A DNA stretch of 21,665 bases from Phycisphaerae bacterium (GTDB taxonomy: Bacteria > Planctomycetota > Phycisphaerae > Sedimentisphaerales > SG8-4): assembly GCA_030613765.1 (NCBI GenBank), contig JAUWLI010000010.1, positions 1 to 21,665 on the forward strand. Reading direction: 5' to 3'. Shown piece after piece: positions 11,975-19,942 of the stretch. The notes beneath the pieces were generated by a model that saw only the letters and a list, made by a program, of their open reading frames with translations, ran no database searches and was not told where the DNA came from. Position numbers and translations under genes: made by a program. How positions within the stretch are numbered: the stretch's first letter is position 1; the number at the start of each line of letters is the position of its first letter.

Positions 11975-14900
11975 ATGTGTGCAGAATACAAGAAGGATGA
12001 AGAGACCATCTACAATGCAGCAGCAGCAATGCCTCCTGCCGAAAGAATTGCTTATCTCAAGGGGGCTTGCGGTGATGATACTGATCTTTTGGCTCGTGTT
12101 GAGGCGCTGCTCAAAGCCCGAGAAGTTGACGATGACTTCCTTAAAGCCCCGGTCCTTGATCCTGATATGACCTTGAACAATTCTCCCATTTCTGAGGGGC
12201 CTGGGACGGTTATTGGTCGATATAAGCTATTGGAGCAGATAGGAGAGGGTGGATTTGGCGTGGTTTATATGGCTGAGCAGACCAAGCCTATCAACCGGAG
12301 GGTTGCACTTAAAATTATCAAATTGGGTATGGATACCAAATCTGTCATTGCACGATTCGAGGCCGAACGCCAGGCCCTGGCGATGATGGACCATCATAAT
12401 ATCGCTAAGGTGTTCGATGCCGGGGCCACTGATACGGGCCGGCCTTACTTTGTGATGGAGCTGGTCAAGGGCATACCTATAACCGAATACTGCGACAAGA
12501 ACAATCTTGAAACTCGGCAGCGTTTAGAGCTTTTTGTCGATGTCTGCAAGGCCGTTCAGCATGCGCATCAAAAAGGAATCATCCACCGGGACATTAAGCC
12601 TACAAATGTGCTGATTACGCTGCACGATGGCGTGCCTGTGCCCAAGGTGATTGATTTTGGGATTGCAAAGGCTACCGCGCAGCGACTTACGGAGAAGACG
12701 GTGTTTACCCGTTTTGCTCAGATGATAGGTACGCCGGAGTATATGAGCCCCGAGCAGGCGGAGTTCAGCGGGCTTGATATTGATGCACGCAGCGATATCT
12801 ACTCGCTGGGCGTTCTGCTTTATCAGCTATTAACGGGAGTTACTCCGTTTGATGCAGAGCAGCTTCGTGAAGCGGGTTACGGCGAAATGCAGCGTATCAT
12901 CCGCGAAGAAGAGCCGGACAAGCCTTCGACCAGGCTAAGCGCAATGGGAGAGGCGCTGGCCGAGGTCGCGAAGCACCGCAAAGTCAGTCCTGATATGTTG
13001 GCGAAACTTCTGCGTGGTGATCTTGACCTGATTATTATGAAGACGCTGGAGAAGGACCGGACGCGGCGGTACGAGAGAGCTGTCGAACTGGCGGCTGATG
13101 TCGAACGACATCTCAATAACAAACCGGTTCAGGCGGCGCCGCCGAGTATGACTTACCGGCTGCGTAAGTTTGTACGGCGTAATCGTGTAGCTGTAATAAC
13201 CGTTTCTCTGGTTGCAGCCGCGTTGGCCATTGGCGCAGTAGCTACGACGCTGACTTTTTTGAGCTCAGAGCGTTTAACAGTGAAGGTCGAACAGCCGACG
13301 CCTAATTACCGTCTTGTCCTTGATGACCAAATAGCCGGCGTGTCTGTTGGTACGTGTGACTTCTCGCCCAGCGGTGACCGGATTATATTTCATACTAAGG
13401 AGAATTTATACATCACCGATCAGACCGCAACCATTATACGACCGCTTCTCGACGATTTGGGGGAATGGGATCAGGTCGGTCGGCCGTGTTGGTCGCCCGA
13501 TGGTAGGTTAATTGCCTATACGCTAACGAAGGGACCGCCGCAGGATTCGGATGCAGATATCGTATGTGCCATTTTTGTCCTCGTTCCTGACGGCGGAGCG
13601 CCTCGGCAGATCGGTCCCGATGTGACTAAACGATTTATTCAATCGGTCTTCTGGACACCTGATGGCCAACACCTGACCTACCGCACCAACGAATATGTTC
13701 GCACGCTTACCCTGGACGGCAATGAAGTACGGTTCATTCCAAGAAAAGAATTGCCTTACGTCGGTCAGTTGGATGGACGTGGTTATTCACCGAATGGACG
13801 CTGGTTAGTGTTTAGCCGGGATAAGGAAAACGGGTCCGGCACGGATCTCTGTATTTTTCTCGTTACGGGAGGCACCACCCGGCGCCTCACCCATTTGCCA
13901 GGACACAACGTGGACGCCACATGGGCTCCAGACGGCCGTACCCTTTACTTTGTCTCGGGGGGAACCAACACATTGAATATCTGGAAACTTTCCATGGACC
14001 AGGAAACGGGCCTTGCGAAAGGCGAGCCCCGGCAGACGACGTTTTTCAAAGATACGATTATCCTGGGCCCCCAGGTGCTTGGCGACGGTAGTCGTATCGG
14101 CTTTGGCATGTTCAAGGTAAATACATCCATCCAGGTGGCGGACGCTTCATCGCCGCATGAAGCCCGTACGCTGGTTCGTTGTGGCATGTATTCGCCGGAA
14201 CTGTCACCGGATGGGCAAACTGTCTATTATGTGAACGACACGCCGGGCGAAGAAGGCATATATGCCGTACCGCGCCAGGGAGGCGGCCCGCGTCGATTGA
14301 CCGAGAGTCTTCCCGTCGAGGGAAGAGGTTTTTACTATCGCAGGTTCGATCTCTCCGGCGATGGTCGGACCCTGGCGTACTCGGCCAAACTCGGCGACGA
14401 GCATGCCCTTTTTACTGTACCGGCAAGTGGAGGAGAGCCGAGACTTCTTGTGCAATTGAATCAACCGTACGTGGTGCCGCAGTGGTCTCCAGATGGCTCT
14501 CAGTTGGCATACGCGGATGGCAACGATCTTAACGTCATCCCCGCGGCCGGCGGCGGAAAACCCCGCAAACTCGCCCATATGAACCACGAATGGGAGGAGT
14601 ACTCCATCCGCTGGTCACCTGACGGGAAGTTTATCGCTGCCTTTGGCATGCCCAAACCCAGGCTTAACGCTGTTTTTGTAGTGCCTGCCTCCGGTGGCGA
14701 GCTGCGGCAACTGACGTCTGACGTCGATTGGAAGGAAAGGCTTGAATGGCACCCGGACGGCCAGCGTCTGACGTATCACGTGTCCCGGTATGACAGTGAG
14801 ACGCATCAGACATACCTGGATGGCCGAGAGCCCACCTTGCTCGTTAACGCTCCTGATATCTGGGACTACGTCGGCATGTGGGCACCGGACGGCCGTCGTT

Positions 14901-15121
14901 ACTTCTTTTTGGGTAGCGTTATTACTGCACAGAAAATGGGTATGCACGTTTATGACGAATCCTCCGGCAAGACAACGCAAGCAATAGAACCTGCAGAGAA
15001 TGCAGGCGTTCCAAGCTTCAGCCGTGATGGAACGACGATGGCATGGTGGGAAACCAGGCAAACAAGCATTCAGACCTGGATAATGGAGGATTTCCTGCCG
15101 GAATCCACAGCCGGTGAGTGA
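11975..15121 (+). CDS. membrane Ser/Thr protein kinase fused to a PD40/TolB-like propeller
   Basis: The protein has 1048 residues and starts at ATG 11975, with AAGGAG upstream. Residues 1-55 are the planctomycete N-terminal motif (AERIAYLKGACGDDTDLLAR). The kinase domain spans about 82-385: glycine loop GEGGFGVV (90-97), VALK with Lys113, HRDIKPTN (Asp206), DFG (227-229), and GTPEYMSPEQ with the activation segment at about 252-261. All catalytic residues are present, so it should be active. A single transmembrane helix lies at about 405-429. The extracytoplasmic part (about 445-1040) has ten to twelve repeats of the form W-S-P-D-G-x-x-I/L-A-Y, which make one or two beta-propellers that may sense a ligand or peptidoglycan fragment. 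The protein probably relays an envelope signal to the sigma factor encoded just upstream; that link is inference from adjacency. A 9-bp hairpin follows the gene. Confidence 0.93.
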   Translation: MCAEYKKDEETIYNAAAAMPPAERIAYLKGACGDDTDLLARVEALLKAREVDDDFLKAPVLDPDMTLNNSPISEGPGTVIGRYKLLEQIGEGGFGVVYMAEQTKPINRRVALKIIKLGMDTKSVIARFEAERQALAMMDHHNIAKVFDAGATDTGRPYFVMELVKGIPITEYCDKNNLETRQRLELFVDVCKAVQHAHQKGIIHRDIKPTNVLITLHDGVPVPKVIDFGIAKATAQRLTEKTVFTRFAQMIGTPEYMSPEQAEFSGLDIDARSDIYSLGVLLYQLLTGVTPFDAEQLREAGYGEMQRIIREEEPDKPSTRLSAMGEALAEVAKHRKVSPDMLAKLLRGDLDLIIMKTLEKDRTRRYERAVELAADVERHLNNKPVQAAPPSMTYRLRKFVRRNRVAVITVSLVAAALAIGAVATTLTFLSSERLTVKVEQPTPNYRLVLDDQIAGVSVGTCDFSPSGDRIIFHTKENLYITDQTATIIRPLLDDLGEWDQVGRPCWSPDGRLIAYTLTKGPPQDSDADIVCAIFVLVPDGGAPRQIGPDVTKRFIQSVFWTPDGQHLTYRTNEYVRTLTLDGNEVRFIPRKELPYVGQLDGRGYSPNGRWLVFSRDKENGSGTDLCIFLVTGGTTRRLTHLPGHNVDATWAPDGRTLYFVSGGTNTLNIWKLSMDQETGLAKGEPRQTTFFKDTIILGPQVLGDGSRIGFGMFKVNTSIQVADASSPHEARTLVRCGMYSPELSPDGQTVYYVNDTPGEEGIYAVPRQGGGPRRLTESLPVEGRGFYYRRFDLSGDGRTLAYSAKLGDEHALFTVPASGGEPRLLVQLNQPYVVPQWSPDGSQLAYADGNDLNVIPAAGGGKPRKLAHMNHEWEEYSIRWSPDGKFIAAFGMPKPRLNAVFVVPASGGELRQLTSDVDWKERLEWHPDGQRLTYHVSRYDSETHQTYLDGREPTLLVNAPDIWDYVGMWAPDGRRYFFLGSVITAQKMGMHVYDESSGKTTQAIEPAENAGVPSFSRDGTTMAWWETRQTSIQTWIMEDFLPESTAGE

Positions 15122-15137
15122 GGTCAGTAACAACCGG

Positions 15138-15164
15138 GGGCGGGACAACTCGGCCGTCCCGCCC
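15138..15164 (+). terminator. GC-rich hairpin after the kinase gene
   Basis: GGGCGGGAC (15138-15146) pairs perfectly with GTCCCGCCC (15156-15164) across a 9-nt loop, starting 16 nt after the stop. There is no T tract, so it may terminate only partially or protect the 3' end. Confidence 0.5.
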
Positions 15165-15220
15165 ATAATGGAATCTATGGTAAATGGGAAATCCCGATTT
15201 ATTCTCTTGCCCCAAAGGGC

Positions 15221-15325
15221 AGAAAGGAGGTAATGCAAATGAGGTAAATGACAAGGTTTGCCAGGGCTTGTCAGCAATATATCTGGCAGTTGTGTAATAG
15301 GTGTATATGTTTTTTTGAAAGGTAA
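15221..15325 (+). other. extended Shine-Dalgarno with two tiny reading frames
   Basis: AGAAAGGAGGT (15221-15231) is an 11-nt perfect complement of the expected 16S 3' end. ATG at 15233-15235 opens a four-codon frame (M-Q-M-R, stop 15245-15247). Immediately after it, ATG at 15248 opens 25 codons (MTRFARACQQYIWQLCNRCI and so on, stop 15323-15325). This could be a leader peptide, a translational coupling device, or a remnant of a deleted gene start. The downstream real gene begins at 15369 with its own ribosome site. Confidence 0.3.
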
Positions 15326-15368
15326 CTTTTGTTTTGTAAAGATTCTAATCAAACAGGAGAAAATTTCG

Positions 15369-15887
15369 ATGAAAACAAGAATGAAAAAACTAATTTCAAT
15401 CAGTACCATTCCTGTGCTTGCGCTGGCGTTGCTGTTGGTTTTAGGCACAGTTTTGGCGGACGATGCCGAAAAACCGGCTCCAACGCTTACATGTACAACC
15501 GAGTATTGGTTCGTTGGCCATCTTGGGGAAACCGATGGCGAGGGAAGATTACTTGCATGGGAAGGAACCATTAGCGGAGACATCGAGGGAGTACAAAAAT
15601 GTTGGATGGGACCGATGGTGAGCACCGGACAGGTAGGCCACTACGTATACAGAGGGGAAATCTGGAATGCTGATGAGACAGAGTTGCTCATGGTCGGAGA
15701 CGAGGAAGGTACAACCACAGTCCGTCATGGAAAAAACAGTGTTTTTCGGGCGAACGGCATAGTCACAGAAGCGAGTCCGGAATTCGAGCAGTGGATTGGT
15801 CGCCAGATACACGAAGATGGACATTTTACGTGGGTCATTCCTGGCGTACTACCAGACCATGGCTTTGGCACATTTAGAATAAACTGA
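15369..15887 (+). CDS. small secreted protein of unknown function
   Basis: The protein has 172 residues. ATG 15369 is chosen for its AGGAGA ribosome site and because it begins a textbook signal peptide (KTRMKK, then ISTIPVLALALLLVLGTVLA, cleavage likely at VLA-DD). A longer frame to 15258 would bury this signal. The mature protein is rich in beta-strand-like segments: TCTTEYWFVGHLGETDGEGR, LAWEGTISGDIEG, YVYRGEIWNADETELLMVGD and a C-terminal GFGTFRIN. This suggests a compact beta-barrel reminiscent of dirigent/allene-oxide-cyclase-like or lipocalin-type barrels, but no family is recognised with confidence. It acts outside the cytoplasmic membrane. It lies behind the kinase gene on the same strand, separated by a hairpin and 247 nt. 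Confidence 0.75.
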   Translation: MKTRMKKLISISTIPVLALALLLVLGTVLADDAEKPAPTLTCTTEYWFVGHLGETDGEGRLLAWEGTISGDIEGVQKCWMGPMVSTGQVGHYVYRGEIWNADETELLMVGDEEGTTTVRHGKNSVFRANGIVTEASPEFEQWIGRQIHEDGHFTWVIPGVLPDHGFGTFRIN

Positions 15888-16184
15888 CGCACAACGACCG
15901 GATAAAGAAGATGTTTAGATTGTGTCGGCGTCAAGGGAATATGTCAGTATAGCTGTTCAGCGATTCTGTCAGTGCCACTTCTCTTTCCAGGCCGTTCTCG
16001 CCAGACCGACGTTCAGTATATGCAGATGGGCTGTCCGCGCCAGGAAGCAAATGCACGCAGGGCCAGCAGGTCTTCAATGGTCTGCTGGCCTTCTTAGATT
16101 CGGAAATAAAGACTTCTGGGTCCCTGCCATATAAATGATTACTGATGATTGATTATTGAAGGTTTAAAAATGAATATAACAGAA
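15888..16184. other. spacer between converging genes
   Basis: About 300 bases without a gene. The only clear feature is the terminator-like hairpin at 16060-16096. Confidence 0.5.
16060..16096 (+). terminator. intrinsic terminator-like hairpin
   Basis: GGCCAGCAG (16061-16069) pairs with CTGCTGGCC (16082-16090), extended by G-U and A-U pairs and followed by TTCTT. It lies about 175 nt downstream of the secreted protein gene and faces the opposing membrane-protein gene. Confidence 0.55.
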
Positions 16185-17165
16185 TCAGGAGGACCCCTTT
16201 TTCGGCCGAAAACACATCACGACGCTGATGAGCCAGAGTAGCGCACCGAGAGGAGTTGTGATATAGAAGATGATTACGTTGGGGGGCAGGCGCGCGTCGT
16301 TGGCGAGAGCGAGGAAGTAGATGGCGATGGCGACAAGCGGGATGAAGAAGAGAAGCAGATAGTTGAGCGGCTTTACTTTTTCGGAGAACGCGACGATGGC
16401 GTCGAGTCGCGTTTCGGCTCGGCGGTTCCTGGACAGCGCCCAGAAAGTCACACCCATCAGCGGCGGCAGGACCCAGAGAGCTTTCGGCGCGGCGGGCACG
16501 GTAATGAATGCGTAGTAGAGCAGCACGAGCACTCCAAGAATGCACATCTCGACTTTCGACGGTTTGAACTCGGTAAGTCGCACGCGATTGTAAAGCCAAT
16601 GGGCGAGAACCAGAGGGACGGTCGTTCCCAACGAAAACAGCGCGAAGTGGATGAACAGCACATCCTTCTGTCCTGCGTCGAGCAGCACTTTCATCGGGGG
16701 CGGTGGTTCGTTCCACCAGAAAATTGCCCAGAAGCCATAGAAAAGTCCAAGGCCGCAGGCAATCGCGATGGTCTTGAGATATTTGTTTTGCGCCAGGACC
16801 CTGCGCATCAGATACCAGCCGATCCAGACATCGATAAGCGCGTGCCACGCCAGTCCCGTGAACGAGATGGAGGCGGGAAAGGGGCCATCGTTCGTGCCGT
16901 ACATCGTTTGGAGCACGATGCCCTCCTCGAGCCAGCCGTAAAACGCGCCTGCGAGGAAAACGGCCCACGGGGCGCGCACTTTGAAGAGGCTGGCGACGGA
17001 AAGAAATGCGTAAGCGAATACGGAATATGCCAGCCAGACTGTGATGATTCCTGGCACGTCCAACCCTTCGCGATCGGGCGTGGCCCAAAACACAAATTCG
17101 CCGTAATACACGATGATGTAGCCGCTGCAAAGCGCAACCGCCACGCGTTTGAAGAAATGTTTCAT
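16185..17165 (-). CDS. polytopic membrane protein of unknown function
   Basis: The protein has 326 residues. ATG 17163-17165 (MKHFFKRVAVALCSGYIIVY) is preferred over TTG 17189 because it gives a normal Lys/Arg-positive start before the first helix, though neither has a strong ribosome site. About eight to nine hydrophobic helices are visible. The loop AFYGWLEEGIVLQTMYG (about residues 81-97), followed by FTGLAWHALIDVWIG, places an EE pair and a His on neighbouring helices. This is loosely reminiscent of CPBP-type intramembrane proteases, but the canonical EExxxR is absent, so I do not assign that family. The coding DNA is visibly richer in G and C than the flanking spacers. It converges with the secreted protein gene and is isolated from other genes on its strand. 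Confidence 0.75.
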   Translation of the reverse strand: MKHFFKRVAVALCSGYIIVYYGEFVFWATPDREGLDVPGIITVWLAYSVFAYAFLSVASLFKVRAPWAVFLAGAFYGWLEEGIVLQTMYGTNDGPFPASISFTGLAWHALIDVWIGWYLMRRVLAQNKYLKTIAIACGLGLFYGFWAIFWWNEPPPPMKVLLDAGQKDVLFIHFALFSLGTTVPLVLAHWLYNRVRLTEFKPSKVEMCILGVLVLLYYAFITVPAAPKALWVLPPLMGVTFWALSRNRRAETRLDAIVAFSEKVKPLNYLLLFFIPLVAIAIYFLALANDARLPPNVIIFYITTPLGALLWLISVVMCFRPKKGSS

Positions 17166-17370
17166 TGGCCGACCATCACCGCCTAACAATGCTTATACAG
17201 TCTGTATAAAACGCCAAACACATACTTTTTCTTTTCACTTTATAGCCGTTTATAATTAGTCGATAGTCGTTAGTATATAGCCGTTCCTGGGGCGGTAAAT
17301 GTTGATAGCAAAATCGATACTCGATACCAGATTCTCGATGCTCGTCGGTCATTTTTCGTATCTCGTCTGG

Positions 17371-17390
17371 ATTCCTGCCTTCGCAGGAAT
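17371..17390. repeat. dispersed palindromic repeat ('CHSCEGRNP/VIPAKAGIQ' type)
   Basis: An 8-bp stem with a CTTC loop, followed by GAC. Translated on the minus strand it gives CHSCEGRNPDE, the signature of a palindrome family found between genes in many bacteria. Confidence 0.8.
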
Positions 17391-17444
17391 GACAAACAGG
17401 CGGCGTTTTTAAGAGAAATTCCCAGTTGTCTATCAAGCCATAAT

Positions 17445-17479
17445 TAGTATTTAGTATACAGTATATAGTATATAGTATA
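17445..17479. repeat. 7-bp tandem repeat (TAGTATA), five units
   Basis: Five consecutive heptamers: TAGTATT, TAGTATA, CAGTATA, TAGTATA and TAGTATA. Same unit length and copy number as the array at 10595-10629, with a different sequence. Confidence 0.8.
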
Positions 17480-17481
17480 TA

Positions 17482-17515
17482 GCCGGTTGAGGCCGGGACG
17501 GCCGGCGTTTTTTTT
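17482..17515 (+). terminator. hairpin with T8 tract in the repeat region
   Basis: GCCGG (17482-17486) with CCGGC (17502-17506), or the inner GGCCG/CGGCC, followed by a run of eight T (17508-17515). It looks like an intrinsic terminator although no gene precedes it on the plus strand. Confidence 0.4.
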
Positions 17516-18084
17516 AAGAGAAAACCCTACTTGTACGTCACGCAATTAAGGACAGAATAGCATGGAACTTGCCAAAGGGCAAGAAATTTTTGTCGCTCGT
17601 CGCTTGTCTCTTGTCGCTCGTAAATGGGAGGGTGGGTGGATGCGTAGATGGGCGGGAGCGAAGAGGTTTATTCCAATCATTGGCCAGATTTCTCCACTCC
17701 GTCCGCCTTCGGCGGACTTCGGTCGAAATGACATTGATTGATGATTGATTAATTTTTTAGATTACCATCCCCAAACGAAGTTTGAGACTGCCACCCATAT
17801 CGGAACTATCATCCACTTCGCTCACTACGTTCGCTCAGTGGCTGCCACCCGTCGCTCGGAATGACAAATTAGGTTTTGTTAGAATGCCTAAGCCTTATTT
17901 ATTACTGACAACGCTTTATCCACGGGCAAGATGCCTGTGCCACAAGATTAAACCTAATATCACACTTACATCGTCATAGCTAAAGCCTAACACTGTAGCT
18001 AAACAATTTGGATTCCCGTCCCCCCAATCAGGCAGGGGCAGGGAGTATAAGTGATTAATGATAAATGATTATTGATTATTTTTG

Positions 18085-18394
18085 GAGATTCTTCGCTGCG
18101 CTCAGAATGACGTTGAATGAATATCGAATATCGAACAAGGAATTTCGAATGATGAAGTTAGAAACACTGGATCCCTGCCCCCTGCCTAAGACTTGCTGGG
18201 GCAAGCTACTGCATGCAGGGACTGGCTGGGAATAGCAGAAATAAATGAAAAAGAAAAATGCAAAAATACCCCAGTTAGATAACGCTTCGCTATCTCACGG
18301 GGCAGGCATGTAAAGATCAAAAATTCGAAGTATGACCCCCAAATAAATTTGGAGGCTAAACAAAATTGAGATTCTTCGCTGCGCTCAGAATGAC
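18085..18394. repeat. pair of 27-bp identical repeats ending AGAATGAC
   Basis: The copies at 18085-18111 and 18368-18394 are identical and contain CTTCGCTGCGCTCAGAATGA. Each precedes a copy of the CCCTGCCTAAGACTTGCTGG element by about 14-60 bp, so the segment looks duplicated as a block. Confidence 0.8.
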
Positions 18395-18435
18395 ATTTTG
18401 TGGTGGGTCCCTGCCCCCTGCCTAAGACTTGCTGG
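18172..18435. repeat. two copies of the CCTGCCTAAGACTTGCTGG element
   Basis: 28-bp identical cores lie at 18172-18199 and 18408-18435. Both continue as GCA(A/G)GCTACTGCATGCAGGGA, and CTGCATGCAG is a palindrome. A third, shorter copy lies at 21358-21384, before the next gene. Confidence 0.8.
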
Positions 18436-18557
18436 TGCAGGCTACTGCATGCAGGGATGCGGGCAGGCAGGTTTTTAGGCGGCTTTGTCGTCTTTGGCCG
18501 AGCCCACACGAGCGTTCTTGTAAATACTCAAATGAATTTGAACCCTGAAAAACAGAA

Positions 18558-19415
18558 TTAGTTACAGTTTTTATCCAGCCAAAAATAAGCAAGAGCAGCC
18601 AGATCCTTAATGTCAACTATTCCGTCTCCATTAGGCGGAGGTGCTATATCAGCCGAAGGTGTACCTGGAGCCTGCTGCCACTGTGAAGCAAGCACAGCAA
18701 AGTCACGAAAGTCTAATTCACAAGGTCCATCAAGTATTGTGGGTGGTTTAGGGACCTGGCCGTAGAGTACAAAGATCTCGTAAAGACCGACAGAAGCATT
18801 GGAGCCGCCCTGGACAGTTACACCTGTGCGTACCCAGATTTCTTTAGCCTGGGTTAAGTTGCCATGTAACATTAAGTAGCTACTATCCATCAGATAAGCA
18901 CCATAGTCATCCGCTTGTGTATAAGTAGACAGTACAGTTAGCGAATTACCCATAAAATCAGCATCATAGATATTTTCAGTAGCCTGGACCAAGCCCGTAC
19001 CAGCGGCACTGGCTGTTGCGAGCCATAACACAGCGTCCTCAATAAAAAACCGATCGTAACCCGGAAGGATGGATACTTTGAAGTTAATGCCAGTATTTAT
19101 GAATTGGTCAGAACCAGCATTCCAGGCAAGGCGCAGCCTTATGCCGTAATCGCCCGTCGCTTCGTTTTGTCCACCCTGTATCAATATTGTAGTTGAACTT
19201 GGAGTAGGTGGTCCCCCAAAAGCAATACCGGTCACCTCGAAACCCGTAAACAGCATGTTACCTACTACCAATCCGCCAGTTGGTATAGAACTAATCGGAA
19301 TCATATCTCCGGTCAATGGAGCCCATGCGGCATATGCTGTACTGACAATTGAGATACTAATTAGAATTGAAATTAAAAGTGTTACTGATTTTTTTATCCT
19401 CCGGTTTTTTTTCAT
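18558..19415 (-). CDS. secreted protein with a C-terminal dockerin-like module
   Basis: The protein has 285 residues. ATG 19413-19415 is chosen because it opens a signal peptide (KKNRRIKKS, then VTLLISILISISIVSTAYA, cleavage at AYA-AW); the frame extends to 19595 without a signal. Residues about 35-225 are a beta-rich domain with no catalytic motif, resembling PEP-CTERM-type or carbohydrate-binding-like exported planctomycete proteins. The last 54 residues hold two dockerin-like repeats: LDFRDFAVLASQWQ (about 234-247) and GDGIVDIKDLAALAYFWLDK (263-282). In planctomycetes these modules are common on extracellular proteins and may bind calcium and cohesin-like partners or anchor proteins on the surface. 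The second repeat has good D-x-D-G-x-V-D ligands, while the first lacks most of them. It is monocistronic. The binding target is unknown. Confidence 0.85.
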   Translation of the reverse strand: MKKNRRIKKSVTLLISILISISIVSTAYAAWAPLTGDMIPISSIPTGGLVVGNMLFTGFEVTGIAFGGPPTPSSTTILIQGGQNEATGDYGIRLRLAWNAGSDQFINTGINFKVSILPGYDRFFIEDAVLWLATASAAGTGLVQATENIYDADFMGNSLTVLSTYTQADDYGAYLMDSSYLMLHGNLTQAKEIWVRTGVTVQGGSNASVGLYEIFVLYGQVPKPPTILDGPCELDFRDFAVLASQWQQAPGTPSADIAPPPNGDGIVDIKDLAALAYFWLDKNCN

Positions 19416-19942
19416 TTCATCACCCAATTCCTTTTGTATGAAAAGCAACGTTTCATTGCCTTTTTTGAGAAGATAAAAAGCGAGTATACACCTTTGTACC
19501 CACCCAGAAAGAATATTATACAGTGGTTCAGCAGCGAAGTCAACAAACAAATGTAAAAGAGAACTATTTTTTTCAATTAATCCGACATTTCCCATTTGTC
19601 TTCATAAAAATTGCTCCGCCGCAAGGCGTCCTGCGGACTGCACGCTTTGACCAATTTCAAAGTCACTTTACCAAAAGGGACCCGTGCCAATTTTTTTCGC
19701 TTTAACTTGAGGCTTTTAATTGTAGGGCCGGGGTGGGACAGCCCCGAAGGGGGGTCTTAACCGGATTAGGGTTTGTGATGGAACTCCTGAATTGTTATAT
19801 TGTTAATTTAATATTACCCCTATTCTAAATCATTAGTATCTTCCGGCAACATATAACTATTGAAAAAGTTTTTTTAATGTAAGAACGACTTAGCTGTAGG
19901 ATAAAGAACATCAGAGACAATAGAACATTTATTTAGTCCGGT
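19416..19942. other. intergenic region between two secreted-protein genes
   Basis: About 530 bases with no credible gene; two short plus-strand frames lack ribosome sites. A CCCC-GAA-GGGG hairpin with flanking G/C-rich sequence lies near 19742-19757, and an AAAAAGTTTTTTT stretch near 19862. Nothing else is recognised. Confidence 0.5.

Larger units (their letters stand above)
17166..18557. other. 1.4-kb host intergenic region dense in repeats
   Basis: No credible gene; the short frames here are products of repeats. Contents are a palindrome at 17371-17390 (ATTCCTGC-cttc-GCAGGAAT, followed by GAC), a 7-bp TAGTATA array at 17445-17479, a hairpin plus T8 at 17482-17515, GTCCGCC/GGCGGAC at 17701-17717, a CCACT/AGTGG element near 17811-17845, 27-bp identical copies at 18085-18111 and 18368-18394, and 28-bp copies at 18172-18199 and 18408-18435. 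Several units end in (G)AATGAC, like widespread bacterial dispersed palindromes. Confidence 0.7.

Noticed and set aside
14615..15625. 336-codon minus-strand frame
   Set aside because: It is antisense to the kinase propeller and the secreted protein and spans their spacer; no family motif is present.
16153..17130. 325-codon minus-strand frame rich in Arg
   Set aside because: It is a shifted frame over the membrane protein gene, and the Arg/His richness is typical of an out-of-frame GC-rich read.
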